A stretch of 64,000 nucleotides of DNA from Bacillus_BD sp963708895 (GTDB taxonomy: Bacteria > Bacillota > Bacilli > Bacillales > Cytobacillaceae), in contig CAVPUE010000002.1 in NCBI GenBank assembly GCA_963708895.1, forward strand, positions 248,001 through 312,000, in the 5' to 3' direction. Both the position numbers and the translations under genes were made by a program. This document shows, piece by piece, positions 56,477 through 64,000 of this stretch. The notes beneath the pieces are model-generated. The model saw only the letters and a program-made list of their open reading frames with translations, ran no database searches and was not told the origin of the DNA. Numbering within the stretch: the first letter of the stretch is position 1; each line of letters begins with the position of its first letter.

Positions 56477-57250
56477 TTAAGAGCTTTTCTGTTGTGATGA
56501 AGAAAATTCCTTTATGACCAGTACTAACATGATAATCGCAACCAACCAGTAAATGAAGAATCCATTTGGAACGAATGTTTTTAATGCTTCCATAATCATA
56601 AAAAATATAGTAGGTAATGTCACACTATAAGCTGAAAGTCGCCATAGTTTTCCATACGTTAGGTCTGCACTAACCATGTTTTTTAGGGCTAAGCCGATTA
56701 ATGCTAAAAATGATACGCCTATACATTTACTGATGGAAGAAAATAAATAGATCGTGACACTTGTTAATGGGAGGATGATTGGTAATAATGAATCCATTGA
56801 TGAAGTTAATTCAACTAGATCTTCCTTTGTTAACGTATCCGTTAGTAATGAGTATGGGAACGTTTGTGATTGACCAGCCATCGTATAAACCAATTCATCT
56901 TTTAACATATGAATAGAATTTGATGACGCTCTAGCATCATCACTTGTAATTGTGCCTGTACTGTCAAAAATAACTGTCAAATCATTTTTGTTAATCGTTA
57001 ACGGGGCCGTTTCATCAGAAACTAATTCACCATTTTCAATGACAAATGACGGCAGATTATTCTTGAGCGTTTCCTGTAGATCTTCTATCCCATTTATGAC
57101 AGAAGTATTGAATAAATAAAAAGTTGGTAATAAAGATATAAGCGTTAACAATAATACATACAATATCGTTTTGCCAATCCCTTGTTTTACAAAGGAAGAA
57201 ATATCTTTAGGGGAATATAAACTTACAATTAGCTGTTTAAATATATTCAA
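56477..57250 (-). CDS. yqgB: DUF1189 membrane protein YqgB
   Basis: A 257-residue protein (TTG 57250 start; AAAAGGG nine bases upstream; a GTG two codons earlier is possible). It has one membrane segment near the N-terminus (TILYVLLLTLISLLPTFYL), an extracytoplasmic domain of about 110 residues, and four further membrane segments. The initial NIFKQLIVSLYSPKDISSF is the DUF1189 signature. Function unknown. The yqgA gene found nearby in B. subtilis is absent. Confidence 0.83.
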   Translation of the reverse strand: MNIFKQLIVSLYSPKDISSFVKQGIGKTILYVLLLTLISLLPTFYLFNTSVINGIEDLQETLKNNLPSFVIENGELVSDETAPLTINKNDLTVIFDSTGTITSDDARASSNSIHMLKDELVYTMAGQSQTFPYSLLTDTLTKEDLVELTSSMDSLLPIILPLTSVTIYLFSSISKCIGVSFLALIGLALKNMVSADLTYGKLWRLSAYSVTLPTIFFMIMEALKTFVPNGFFIYWLVAIIMLVLVIKEFSSSQQKSS

Positions 57251-57389
57251 TTTCACACACCCTTTTGAAAAACTATATAAACTACGTTCAAAGAAGAACA
57301 TTCATATTGTACCGCTCCATGATAAAATTGTACAATTATAACAGTGTGGTTGGAAAATTGAGATTCTATATTATAGAAGGAGTGTGGAT

Positions 57390-57869
57390 ATGGATTATGT
57401 CTATTGGGGATTGATTATCCTTTTGTTTATTATTGCCTTTGTGGGTCTTATTTATCCTGTGATTCCAAGTGTCCTTTTTATATTCGCTGGGTTTATTTTA
57501 TATGGCTTTTTATTTTCATTTGAGCCATTTAGTTGGATTTATTGGATTATCCAAGGGTTGTTTGTCATTTTATTGTCTGTGGCTGATTATGTTTCGAATT
57601 TAGTAGGTGTAAAAAAATTCGGAGGTTCAAAGGCAGGAGTCTGGGGCAGTACGATTGGTTTACTAGTAGGTCCATTTATCATTCCATTTCTAGGGATTTT
57701 GCTTGGTCCGTTTATTGGCGCTTTTCTAGCAGAACTCATCGTTCATCGAAGAAGTATAAAGGAAGCATTAAAAATAGGTTTTGGATCTGTAATTGGTTTT
57801 ATTAGTAGTATTTTTACAAAAGGGATCATCCAAATATTAATGATTCTCTACTTTGTATGGGTGATATAA
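57390..57869 (+). CDS. yqgC: DUF456 membrane protein YqgC
   Basis: A 159-residue, strongly hydrophobic protein from ATG 57390, seven bases after GAAGGAG. Three or four membrane regions rich in Gly/Pro: PVIPSVLFIFAGFILYGF, KFGGSKAGVWGSTIGLLVG, PFLGILLGPFIGAFLAEL. These are typical of DUF456. The sodA gene that follows it in B. subtilis is not here. Function unknown. Confidence 0.85.
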   Translation: MDYVYWGLIILLFIIAFVGLIYPVIPSVLFIFAGFILYGFLFSFEPFSWIYWIIQGLFVILLSVADYVSNLVGVKKFGGSKAGVWGSTIGLLVGPFIIPFLGILLGPFIGAFLAELIVHRRSIKEALKIGFGSVIGFISSIFTKGIIQILMILYFVWVI

Positions 57870-57884
57870 TATAGAAAATCTTGG

Positions 57885-57925
57885 GTCGAGTACTTATTAT
57901 ACTGTTTGGATTTTAAGTACTCGAC
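57885..57925. terminator. Convergent terminator yqgC/fnr
   Basis: GTCGAGTACTT (57885-57895) pairs perfectly with AAGTACTCGAC (57915-57925) around a 19-base loop, between the convergent stop codons of yqgC and the frameshift-corrected fnr. Confidence 0.75.
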
Positions 57926-57936
57926 TTTAAATTCCT

Positions 57937-58642
57937 TTAATTTAGACCACAAATTTGTTTGCTGCAGTTTTGGCAGTCAACTTCTTTTCTTAAATAAGCA
58001 AGGTTTTTCACTGTAAAACGTTGATGTTCATATGACAAAATATCCTTTTTCTCTCAGTTCTTTAAGCATTCTTTGAATCACTTCTCTTGTACCAAAAGTT
58101 AAATTGGCTAATTCTTGATGTGTGATGGGCAGGTCAATTAAAATTCCATTTTCCGTTACAACTCCATAGCTATTACAAAGCCTAATCAGGATCGAATATA
58201 AACCGCCTTTTTTTCCATTCATGATCAAATCTTGGCATTTTATTTGTGACTTAATGTAACGAGTACTTAAGAAACTTGATAAAGCAGCAAGAATACTAGG
58301 TTCTCTTAATGCATACTCCTCGAATTGAGATCTTTTGATGACAAGCAATTCACAATCTGATAACGTTTTTGCGTAAAAATGATAAGTGGGATGTTGTTTA
58401 AATAATTCATATTCCATAATGACTTCTTCACCACTTAATATTTTCAGGATAAATTCTTTTCCTTTCACATGAACTCTTCCAATTGAAACACTACCATTTA
58501 ATAGTAAATAGATATTTTCTACTTCTTCTTTTTCTTGGAATAAGAATGAGCCAATAGGTAGCTTTTGAATCGGTTCTTTATCAATAAAATGTTGAATTAA
58601 TAAACTGTAGAGGGAAATCTTTAATTCCTTTGTTTCAAACAT
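57937..58642 (-). CDS. fnr: Oxygen-sensing regulator Fnr (one frameshift)
   Basis: A Crp/Fnr-family regulator. The unbroken frame gives 204 residues: cyclic-nucleotide-like sensor domain, dimerisation helix (SQIKCQDLIMNGKKGGLYSIL) and helix-turn-helix (THQELANLTFGTREVIQRML). It ends early at 58028. Removing one base near 58030-58034 continues the frame through HQRFTVKNLAYLRKEVDCQNCSKQIC to a stop at 57937, 234 residues. The C-terminal C-x2-C-x4-C is the 4Fe-4S ligand set of B. subtilis Fnr, and Asp138 sits where its fourth ligand (Asp141) is. So this is an oxygen-responsive activator of anaerobic genes. It occupies the sodA position. Confidence 0.85.
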
Positions 58643-58685
58643 AGTGCTGCACCCCCCTTATTTAAAATAAAAAAACTGTCTCTAA

Positions 58686-58717
58686 TTTGATTTAATCAAA
58701 AATAAATTTCATGTCAA
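58686..58717 (-). promoter_or_regulatory. fnr promoter with palindrome over the -10 region
   Basis: On the minus strand TTGACA (58717-58712), a 16-base spacer and TTAAAT (58695-58690). The -10 lies at the centre of a perfect 15-bp palindrome TTTGATTTAATCAAA (58686-58700). The palindrome resembles Fnr/Anr boxes (TTGAT-N4-ATCAA) but with a three-base centre. Autoregulation is likely but unproved. Confidence 0.5.
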
Positions 58718-58914
58718 TCATGTTTTACACTTAATGGTGAAAAGAAACGTTCAAATATGACTTTTATCGTTGACATATTGCTAATTTGGCCATTCTTGAC
58801 AATTTATTGAACTTTTAAAAGAACCAATTAGATGAATAAATACTTTTCATGCTTTTTGAATAACGTCTCATTATTTGTAAAAACTAGGCCTTATAGACAA
58901 AAGGGAGTTTTTAA

Positions 58915-60147
58915 ATGAGTACATTCAAAAAGCATTTGTTCGGTGAAGTAGAATTAACGAAAGATTTATTACTGCTATTATTAATCGGTGGATTGTATTC
59001 CTTAAGTGTTGCCCTATCGAATACATTTGTAAATATCTATTTATGGAAACAAACAGGGGAGTTACTTGATCTTGGACTGTATAATCTTGCATCTACTATT
59101 GCACAACCATTAACGTTTATTTTAGCTGGAAGAATGGCAAAAAAAGTAGACCGAGTGATTGTTTTACGTATAGGTGTTATTCTTTTAGCGTTATTTTATT
59201 GCATTGTACTAGCTATTGGAGCATCAGCAGCTAAATATTTATTGCTACTTGGTGGAGTTTTAGGGATGGGATATGGTTTTTATTGGTTAGCCTTTAATGT
59301 GCTTACGTTTGAAATAACGGAACCTGAGACAAGAGACTTTTTTAATGGTTTCTTAGGAATCCTTACGTCTGCAGGTGGCATGGTTGGTCCAATGTCTGCA
59401 GGTCTTATCATTTCAAAATTAGCCAATACGAAAGGATATTCGATTGTATTTGGAATTTCGTTAACTTTATTTGCTTTGGCGGTTACACTTAGTTTCTTTC
59501 TAAAGAGAAGGCCTGCAAATGGAAAGTATGATTTTAAAAGGATTATAGCTGAGCGGAAAAATAATCATAATTGGAGAATGGTAACAAATGCACATGTATG
59601 TCAAGGACTTAGAGAGGGTATTTTTGCATTCATGATTTCTGTGTTAGTTTTTCTCTCAACAGGAACCGAAATGGCATTGGGTACATATGGCCTCATAAAT
59701 TCAGCTGTTGCGTTTGCAAGTTATTTTGTTGTATCGAGACTAATGAAAAAGGAATATCGTTTAAAATCGATACTAATTGGTGGAATTCTATTATATGCAG
59801 CACTATTTTTAATTGCATTTGATGTGACATATACGAAGTTAATCATTTATGCTGTTACCATTGCCATCGCTTATCCCTTATTACTTATTCCTTATTCCTC
59901 TATTACATATGATGTCATTGGAACTGGCTGGAAGGCTGCAGAAATGAGAATAGAGTACATCGTCGTTAGAGAAGTCTATTTAAATGCCGGCAGAGTGTTA
60001 TCGATTCTATTATTTCTAATAATGGTTAGCACCATGGATACAAAGCAAAGTCTTCCAATTTTGTTCCTTGTATTAGGAGCAGGCCATACGTTTATCTACT
60101 TTTTTATCAGACGTGTTTCTTTTCATACTCCAGTAAGAGAGGTCTAG
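58915..60147 (+). CDS. yqgE: Major facilitator superfamily transporter YqgE
   Basis: A 410-residue, 12-helix MFS protein from ATG 58915 (GGGAG upstream). N-terminal LLIGGLYSLSVALSNTFVNIYLW and the loop GRMAKKVDRVIVLRIG (motif-A-like) are visible, with a large cytoplasmic loop near residue 200 (KRRPANGKYDFKR). Position before pbpA matches YqgE of B. subtilis. The substrate is unknown. It is divergent from fnr with a 272-bp shared intergenic region. Confidence 0.87.
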   Translation: MSTFKKHLFGEVELTKDLLLLLLIGGLYSLSVALSNTFVNIYLWKQTGELLDLGLYNLASTIAQPLTFILAGRMAKKVDRVIVLRIGVILLALFYCIVLAIGASAAKYLLLLGGVLGMGYGFYWLAFNVLTFEITEPETRDFFNGFLGILTSAGGMVGPMSAGLIISKLANTKGYSIVFGISLTLFALAVTLSFFLKRRPANGKYDFKRIIAERKNNHNWRMVTNAHVCQGLREGIFAFMISVLVFLSTGTEMALGTYGLINSAVAFASYFVVSRLMKKEYRLKSILIGGILLYAALFLIAFDVTYTKLIIYAVTIAIAYPLLLIPYSSITYDVIGTGWKAAEMRIEYIVVREVYLNAGRVLSILLFLIMVSTMDTKQSLPILFLVLGAGHTFIYFFIRRVSFHTPVREV

Positions 60148-60159
60148 AACCTCTCTTTT
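60135..60159 (+). terminator. Intrinsic terminator of yqgE
   Basis: AAGAGAGGT (60135-60143) pairs with ACCTCTCTT (60149-60157), with a T-run. The stem begins inside the last codons of yqgE, and the TAG stop lies in the loop. Confidence 0.75.
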
Positions 60160-60266
60160 CTATTGTAATGAAACAAATTCGAATAATCCTCATCTTTTAG
60201 TGGTATTCTAGTGCCGTTTCTTTTAATATTGTAATAGGAATGGTTAGTAAAGGAAGTGAATATTTT

Positions 60267-62430
60267 TTGAATAAGAAAAAGAAAAAGAAGAAGACACATA
60301 TTCCTTTTCGACTTAATATGCTCTTTTTCATTGTCTTTTTGTTATTTTCAGTCTTAATTCTTCGTCTAGGTGTTGTACAAATTGTTTATGGCGAAGATTA
60401 TAAACGTGAAATTGAACGAACAGAGGATGTGACTGTTAATAACCCAGTGCCAAGGGGGAAGATGTATGATACAAATGGCAATATTGTGGTCGATAATGAA
60501 CCAGAGAATGCCATTACTTATACAAATAACGGGGCAAGTCAAGAAGAGATGATTGAAGTCGCTGAGAGACTTGCAAAATTAATCGAAAAGGAACCTAATA
60601 AGGTCACAGAGAGAGATAAAAAGGATTTTTGGATATTAAAAAATAAAGACAAGGCTGAAAAAAAGGTTCCAGAATCAGAACAAAAAGAACTAGAGACGAA
60701 GTATGAAGATGAAGATGAGTTTAATGATAAAGTCTATAAACTTACTTTAGAGCGGATTACAGAAAAAGATATGAACGAATTGACTGATGAAGAATTAGAA
60801 GTATTAGCGATTTATCGTGAGTTTATAAGTGGATACAAATTTACCCCGCAAATTGTTAAAAACAAAGATGTGACTGCGGAAGAGTTTGCTGTCGTTAGTG
60901 AAAATCTACAATTATTACCCGGTGTTGATACGACGACTGACTGGAAAAGAAAATATAATTATGAAGATACTTTACGCTCTGTGCTAGGGGACGTCACAAC
61001 TTCTGATAAAGGTCTACCAGCAGACGGAAATTGATTATTACTTATCAAGAGGGTACAGTCGTAACGATCGAGTTGGGACTAGTTATTTAGAAAAACAATA
61101 TGAGGATGTATTACAAGGACAAAAGGCAAAAAAGAAAAATGTCACCAATCAAGCAGGAGAAGTTGTAAGCTCAGAAATCATCTCTGAGGGTCAGAGGGGA
61201 AGAGATCTTGTTCTAACCATTGATATGGATTTACAGCGAGCAGTTGAGAAGATTATTGAAGAGGAACTACGTTCAGCTAAATCAATGGGGAATACAAGAC
61301 TATTAGATCGTGCGTATGTTGTGTTGATGGATCCGAATACAGGTGAAATCAAATCACTCGCTGGAAAAAGGTTTGTTAGAGATGAGAAAACAGGAAAAAC
61401 GGAACTGCAGGATGATGCACTTGGAACGTTCTCAACTTCGTATACGGCAGGATCGGTAGTAAAAGGTGCTACAATCATGACTGGATTCCAAACTGGAGTT
61501 ATTAGTCCAGGAACTACTTTTTATGATTCACCAATGAAAATTGGTCGTCAATCATTCAAATCCTGGAAACCGCTTGGATCAATGAATGATGTTACTGCCT
61601 TAAAATTTTCATCAAATATTTATATGTTCCAAACAGCTATAAAAGTAGGTAATGGTCGTTATATACCAGGCGGATCCCTTAAAATTGATACCGAAAATGC
61701 ATTTAATACGTTTCGCCAAACTTTTGGCCAATTTGGTTTGGGAGTAAGAACTGGTATTGATTTGCCTAATGAATCAGTAGGATTTAAAGGGACCTGGACA
61801 GTGCCTGGTCAAATCCTTTTTCAATCTATAGGTCAGTTTGATACTTATACGACAATGCAACTTGCTCAATACATTTCGACGATTGCAAATGGTGGCAGTC
61901 GAATGGAGCCACATATGGTAAAAGAAATCCGTGAGCCTCAATTAGATAACAGTCTCGGTCCTGTTGTACAGGAGAATGAACCTAAAGTATTAAATCGATT
62001 AGATCTTAAAGACGGCTGGATTGAAAGAATTCAACTGGGAATGAAAAAGGTTAATCAAGAAAGTGGCGGTACAGCTGCTAGTTACTTTAGAGGGAAACCC
62101 TATTCATCTGCTGGGAAGACCGGAACAGCAGAAGCGTTTTATGATGGACCTCTTAAGCAATATAGAATGGCTCCTGTTAATACTCTAAGTTACGTTGGTT
62201 ACGCTCCTGCAGAAAATCCTGAAATAGCGATGGCTGTATTAGTACCTTGGGCCTATCAAGGTGGGGGGAGTCCTAGATCGAATTTGAAAATAAGTGAAAG
62301 AGTATTGGATGCGTACTTTGAATTAAAACAACAAAGGAAAAACAATCCCAATCCAGCTCTTGAACAAACAGAACAAGGTGAAGAGAGTGAATCAAATCAG
62401 GAAAGTGAAGTTGAAGTGATAAATGAATAG
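60267..62430 (+). CDS. pbpA: Penicillin-binding protein PbpA, class B transpeptidase (one frameshift)
   Basis: A class B (monofunctional) PBP that cross-links peptidoglycan, PBP2a/PbpA type. TTG 60267 behind AAAGGAAG gives a Lys-rich cytoplasmic tail, one membrane helix (LNMLFFIVFLLFSVLILRLG) and a dimerisation region with PRGKMYDTNG. The transpeptidase domain has SVVK (SxxK), SSN (SxN) and KTGT. The frame breaks at 61026-61027: GACGGAAATTGA needs one G less (ADEIDYYLSRGY). Corrected length is 720. Acidic tail EQGEESESNQESEVEV. Confidence 0.93.
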
Positions 62431-62433
62431 CTC

Positions 62434-62472
62434 AAAAAAAACCTATTACAAACGAATGTAATAGGTTTTTTT
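62434..62472 (+). terminator. Intrinsic terminator of pbpA
   Basis: AAAAAACCTATTACA pairs with TGTAATAGGTTTTTTT (62457-62472) around a six-base loop. Confidence 0.9.
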
Positions 62473-62563
62473 GTAAATAATAAACATAAGTAGATATTCT
62501 AAATAAACTTGGATGTTCTACTTAAAGATGCACAAAATAATAACATATGCAAAGTTCGACAAA

Positions 62564-62612
62564 TTTACACATTATTCAACGAAATTTACAAAACCTTTAC
62601 AATTCTTTTAAA
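62564..62612 (+). promoter_or_regulatory. PhoP-binding direct repeats upstream of pstS
   Basis: TTTACA-like half sites begin at 62564 (TTTACA), 62575 (TTCAAC), 62585 (TTTACA), 62596 (TTTACA) and 62607 (TTTAAA), spaced 10-11 bp, the arrangement of Bacillus PhoP boxes. A promoter just downstream (TTAATAGTAAAG) would be activated under phosphate starvation. Confidence 0.85.
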
Positions 62613-62688
62613 CGTTGTTAATAGTAAAGACTTATTCTTGTACTTGTGGGACAAATAAATAAAAAAAGAAATTGGGGGATTTAGAAGC

Positions 62689-63684
62689 ATGAAAAGTCTT
62701 AAAAAACTAAGCTTACTATTACTTCTTGCAGCAGTAATGATGGTCATTGCAGCATGTGGCGGGGGTAACGAAACAGAAAAAGATTCAGCTGGTAACGCTG
62801 GTGGTAATGATAATAAAACAGCAGAATTAGAAGGATCTGTAGTGATTGATGGTTCAGGTACTGTATATCCATTCATGGCTCAAATGGCTGAAAACTACAT
62901 GGTTGACGAACAAGAAAATGTTTCAGTTGAAGTTGGACGTTCTGGAACATCTGCTGGTTTCAAGAAATTTTTAGTTGCTGAAAATGGAACAGACTTCAAT
63001 GATGCTTCTCGTACGATTAAAGATGAAGAAAAAGCACAAGCTGAAGAATTAGGAATTGACGTTCAAGAATTAAAAGTTGCTCTTGATGGTTTAACATTTG
63101 TTATTAACTCAGAAAATGATTGGGCAAAAGAACTTACTGCTGATCAAATCAAATCAATCTTCTTAAAAGAAGGGAATATCACTAACTGGTCTGATGTTGA
63201 TCCTAAGTTCCCTAATGAGCCAATTAAACGTATGGGACCTAACGAAAACCACGGAACATATGAATTCTTCTGGGAAAATATTCTAGAAGAAAAAGATTTA
63301 GCTGAAACAAATCTTCAACAAGAATACTCAACATTAGTTGACTTAGTATCAAAAGACAAAAATGCTATTGCTTTCTTCGGTTATGGTTACTATGAAAGCA
63401 ATAAAGATAAATTACAAGCTGTAAGTGTTGACTTTGGTAATGGTCCAGTTGCTCCAAGCACAGAAACAATTGGTGAAACTGAAGAATTTGGTTATTCTGA
63501 ATTCACTCGTCCAGTATTCACTTACTTAAATACAGCTATGGCAAAAGAAAAACCACAAGTGTTAGATTATGCAATCTACACAATGGAAAATGCAAATAAA
63601 GTAGCAGCTGAAACAGGATTTGCTCCACTTCCAGAGGAAGAAATTCAAGCTTCAGTTGATGCATTAAAAGCATTAGAGAAATAA
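62689..63684 (+). CDS. pstS: Phosphate ABC transporter substrate-binding lipoprotein
   Basis: PstS binds phosphate outside the membrane for the Pst importer. The 331-residue protein has a lipoprotein signal (LSLLLLLAAVMMVIAAC, lipobox IAAC at residues 19-22), followed by a low-complexity linker and the binding fold: GSGTVYPFM, GRSGTSAGFKKF, FNDASRTI. GGGGGATTT precedes the ATG. First gene of the pst operon. Confidence 0.95.
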   Translation: MKSLKKLSLLLLLAAVMMVIAACGGGNETEKDSAGNAGGNDNKTAELEGSVVIDGSGTVYPFMAQMAENYMVDEQENVSVEVGRSGTSAGFKKFLVAENGTDFNDASRTIKDEEKAQAEELGIDVQELKVALDGLTFVINSENDWAKELTADQIKSIFLKEGNITNWSDVDPKFPNEPIKRMGPNENHGTYEFFWENILEEKDLAETNLQQEYSTLVDLVSKDKNAIAFFGYGYYESNKDKLQAVSVDFGNGPVAPSTETIGETEEFGYSEFTRPVFTYLNTAMAKEKPQVLDYAIYTMENANKVAAETGFAPLPEEEIQASVDALKALEK

Positions 63685-63709
63685 TTAGCATTTAGTTATA
63701 ATTGCTAAG

Positions 63710-63735
63710 AAGATGAGAAGTATACTTCTCATCTT
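63710..63735 (+). terminator. Palindromic hairpin pstS-pstC
   Basis: AAGATGAGAAGTA (63710-63722) is followed immediately by its exact reverse complement (63723-63735). Such a hairpin between pstS and pstC would stabilise or separate the abundant pstS message from the permease genes. Confidence 0.7.
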
Positions 63736-63838
63736 CTTGCATGTATATGAATCAATTGGATATTTTTGGATGAATGAAAATTGAATTTATTTCACCTTAC
63801 ATAACATAATAATGATAAGGATGGAAGGGGTTTTTACT

Positions 63839-64000
63839 TTGGAAAATGCATCAGGTAAACCAGCTAACGAAACAAACGTTAGAGAATTAATTAAGAAAAA
63901 CAAGCAATCTTTTTCATCAACTACAATTATTGAAAAGATTATGCCTATTTTACTTCTAATCATTGCCCTCATATCAATATTAACAACTGTAGGGATCGTG
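63839..64000 (+). CDS. pstC: Phosphate ABC transporter permease PstC, 3'-truncated by window edge
   Basis: TTG 63839 behind GGAAGGGG opens a frame that runs to the window end (54 codons). It reads MENASGKPANETNVRELIKK, a cytoplasmic stretch, and then the first membrane helix IMPILLLIIALISILTTVGIV. The location after pstS and the topology fit PstC. The rest lies outside the window. Confidence 0.85.
   Translation, partial: MENASGKPANETNVRELIKKNKQSFSSTTIIEKIMPILLLIIALISILTTVGIV

Noticed and set aside
58028..58642. A truncated Crp-family regulator (ArcR or PrfA-like)
   Set aside because: The continuation in the next frame encodes the Fnr C-terminus with its cysteine triad, so a one-base error explains the short frame better.

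Overview
The window is a 64 kb stretch of chromosome from a low-GC, endospore-forming member of the Bacillaceae. The evidence is gene content (gpr, spoIIP, yqfC/yqfD, comE operon, CIRCE-controlled hrcA-dnaK operon, glyQS T-box, zur/znu, pst) and a gene order that closely follows the Bacillus subtilis aroE-to-pstS segment. It is core genome. I see no prophage, CRISPR array, rRNA or tRNA, and no autonomous insertion sequence.

Layout: 1-2.9 kb aroE end, yqeI, yqeK, rsfS, yqeM; 3.0-7.5 kb competence DNA uptake (comER, comEA, comEB, comEC); 7.6-9.6 kb yqzM, holA, rpsT; 9.8-12.7 kb sporulation/germination (gpr, spoIIP, yqxA); 12.8-24.2 kb lepA, hemW and the heat-shock operon hrcA-grpE-dnaK-dnaJ-prmA-rsmE-mtaB; 24.3-33.3 kb rpsU, yqeY, a sigma-W type nfeD-floA membrane operon, the sporulation genes yqfC/yqfD, phoH, pgpH, ybeY, dgkA; 33.4-43.9 kb era, yqzL, recO, glyQS, ccpN, yqfL, and the macromolecular synthesis pair dnaG-sigA; 44-54.8 kb a membrane protein, cccA, trmK, yqfO, ispH, yqfQ, cshB, nfo, yqfT, znuC, znuB, zur, yqfX; 54.8-64 kb ispG, yqfZ, yqgB, yqgC, an fnr gene, yqgE, pbpA, pstS and the start of pstC.

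Two things stand out. First, a dispersed family of non-autonomous, MITE-like elements of about 180 bp: five near-complete copies, two truncated copies and one 31-bp terminal-repeat remnant in 64 kb. They have imperfect 20-bp terminal inverted repeats starting GGCT, conserved internal stem-loops, and exact 8-bp target duplications in four copies. Four of the five near-complete copies lie within about 10 bp of an intrinsic terminator. Second, thirteen genes, most of them indispensable in relatives (lepA, dnaK, dnaJ, glyS, dnaG and others), carry one frameshift each. Twelve are gains of bases and one is a loss, and correcting each restores family length and sequence. This looks like uncorrected insertion-type sequencing error, not biology, and it hides the iron-sulfur cysteine cluster of Fnr.

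Compared with B. subtilis synteny as I remember it, nadD, yqeW, cdd, yqxD, sodA and yqgA are missing from their usual slots, and fnr occupies the sodA position. Regulation visible in the sequence includes a perfect CIRCE, a glycyl T-box leader, a Zur box, a run of PhoP half-sites before pstS, a sigma-W promoter, a palindrome over the fnr promoter, and CcpN-like sites before ccpN.
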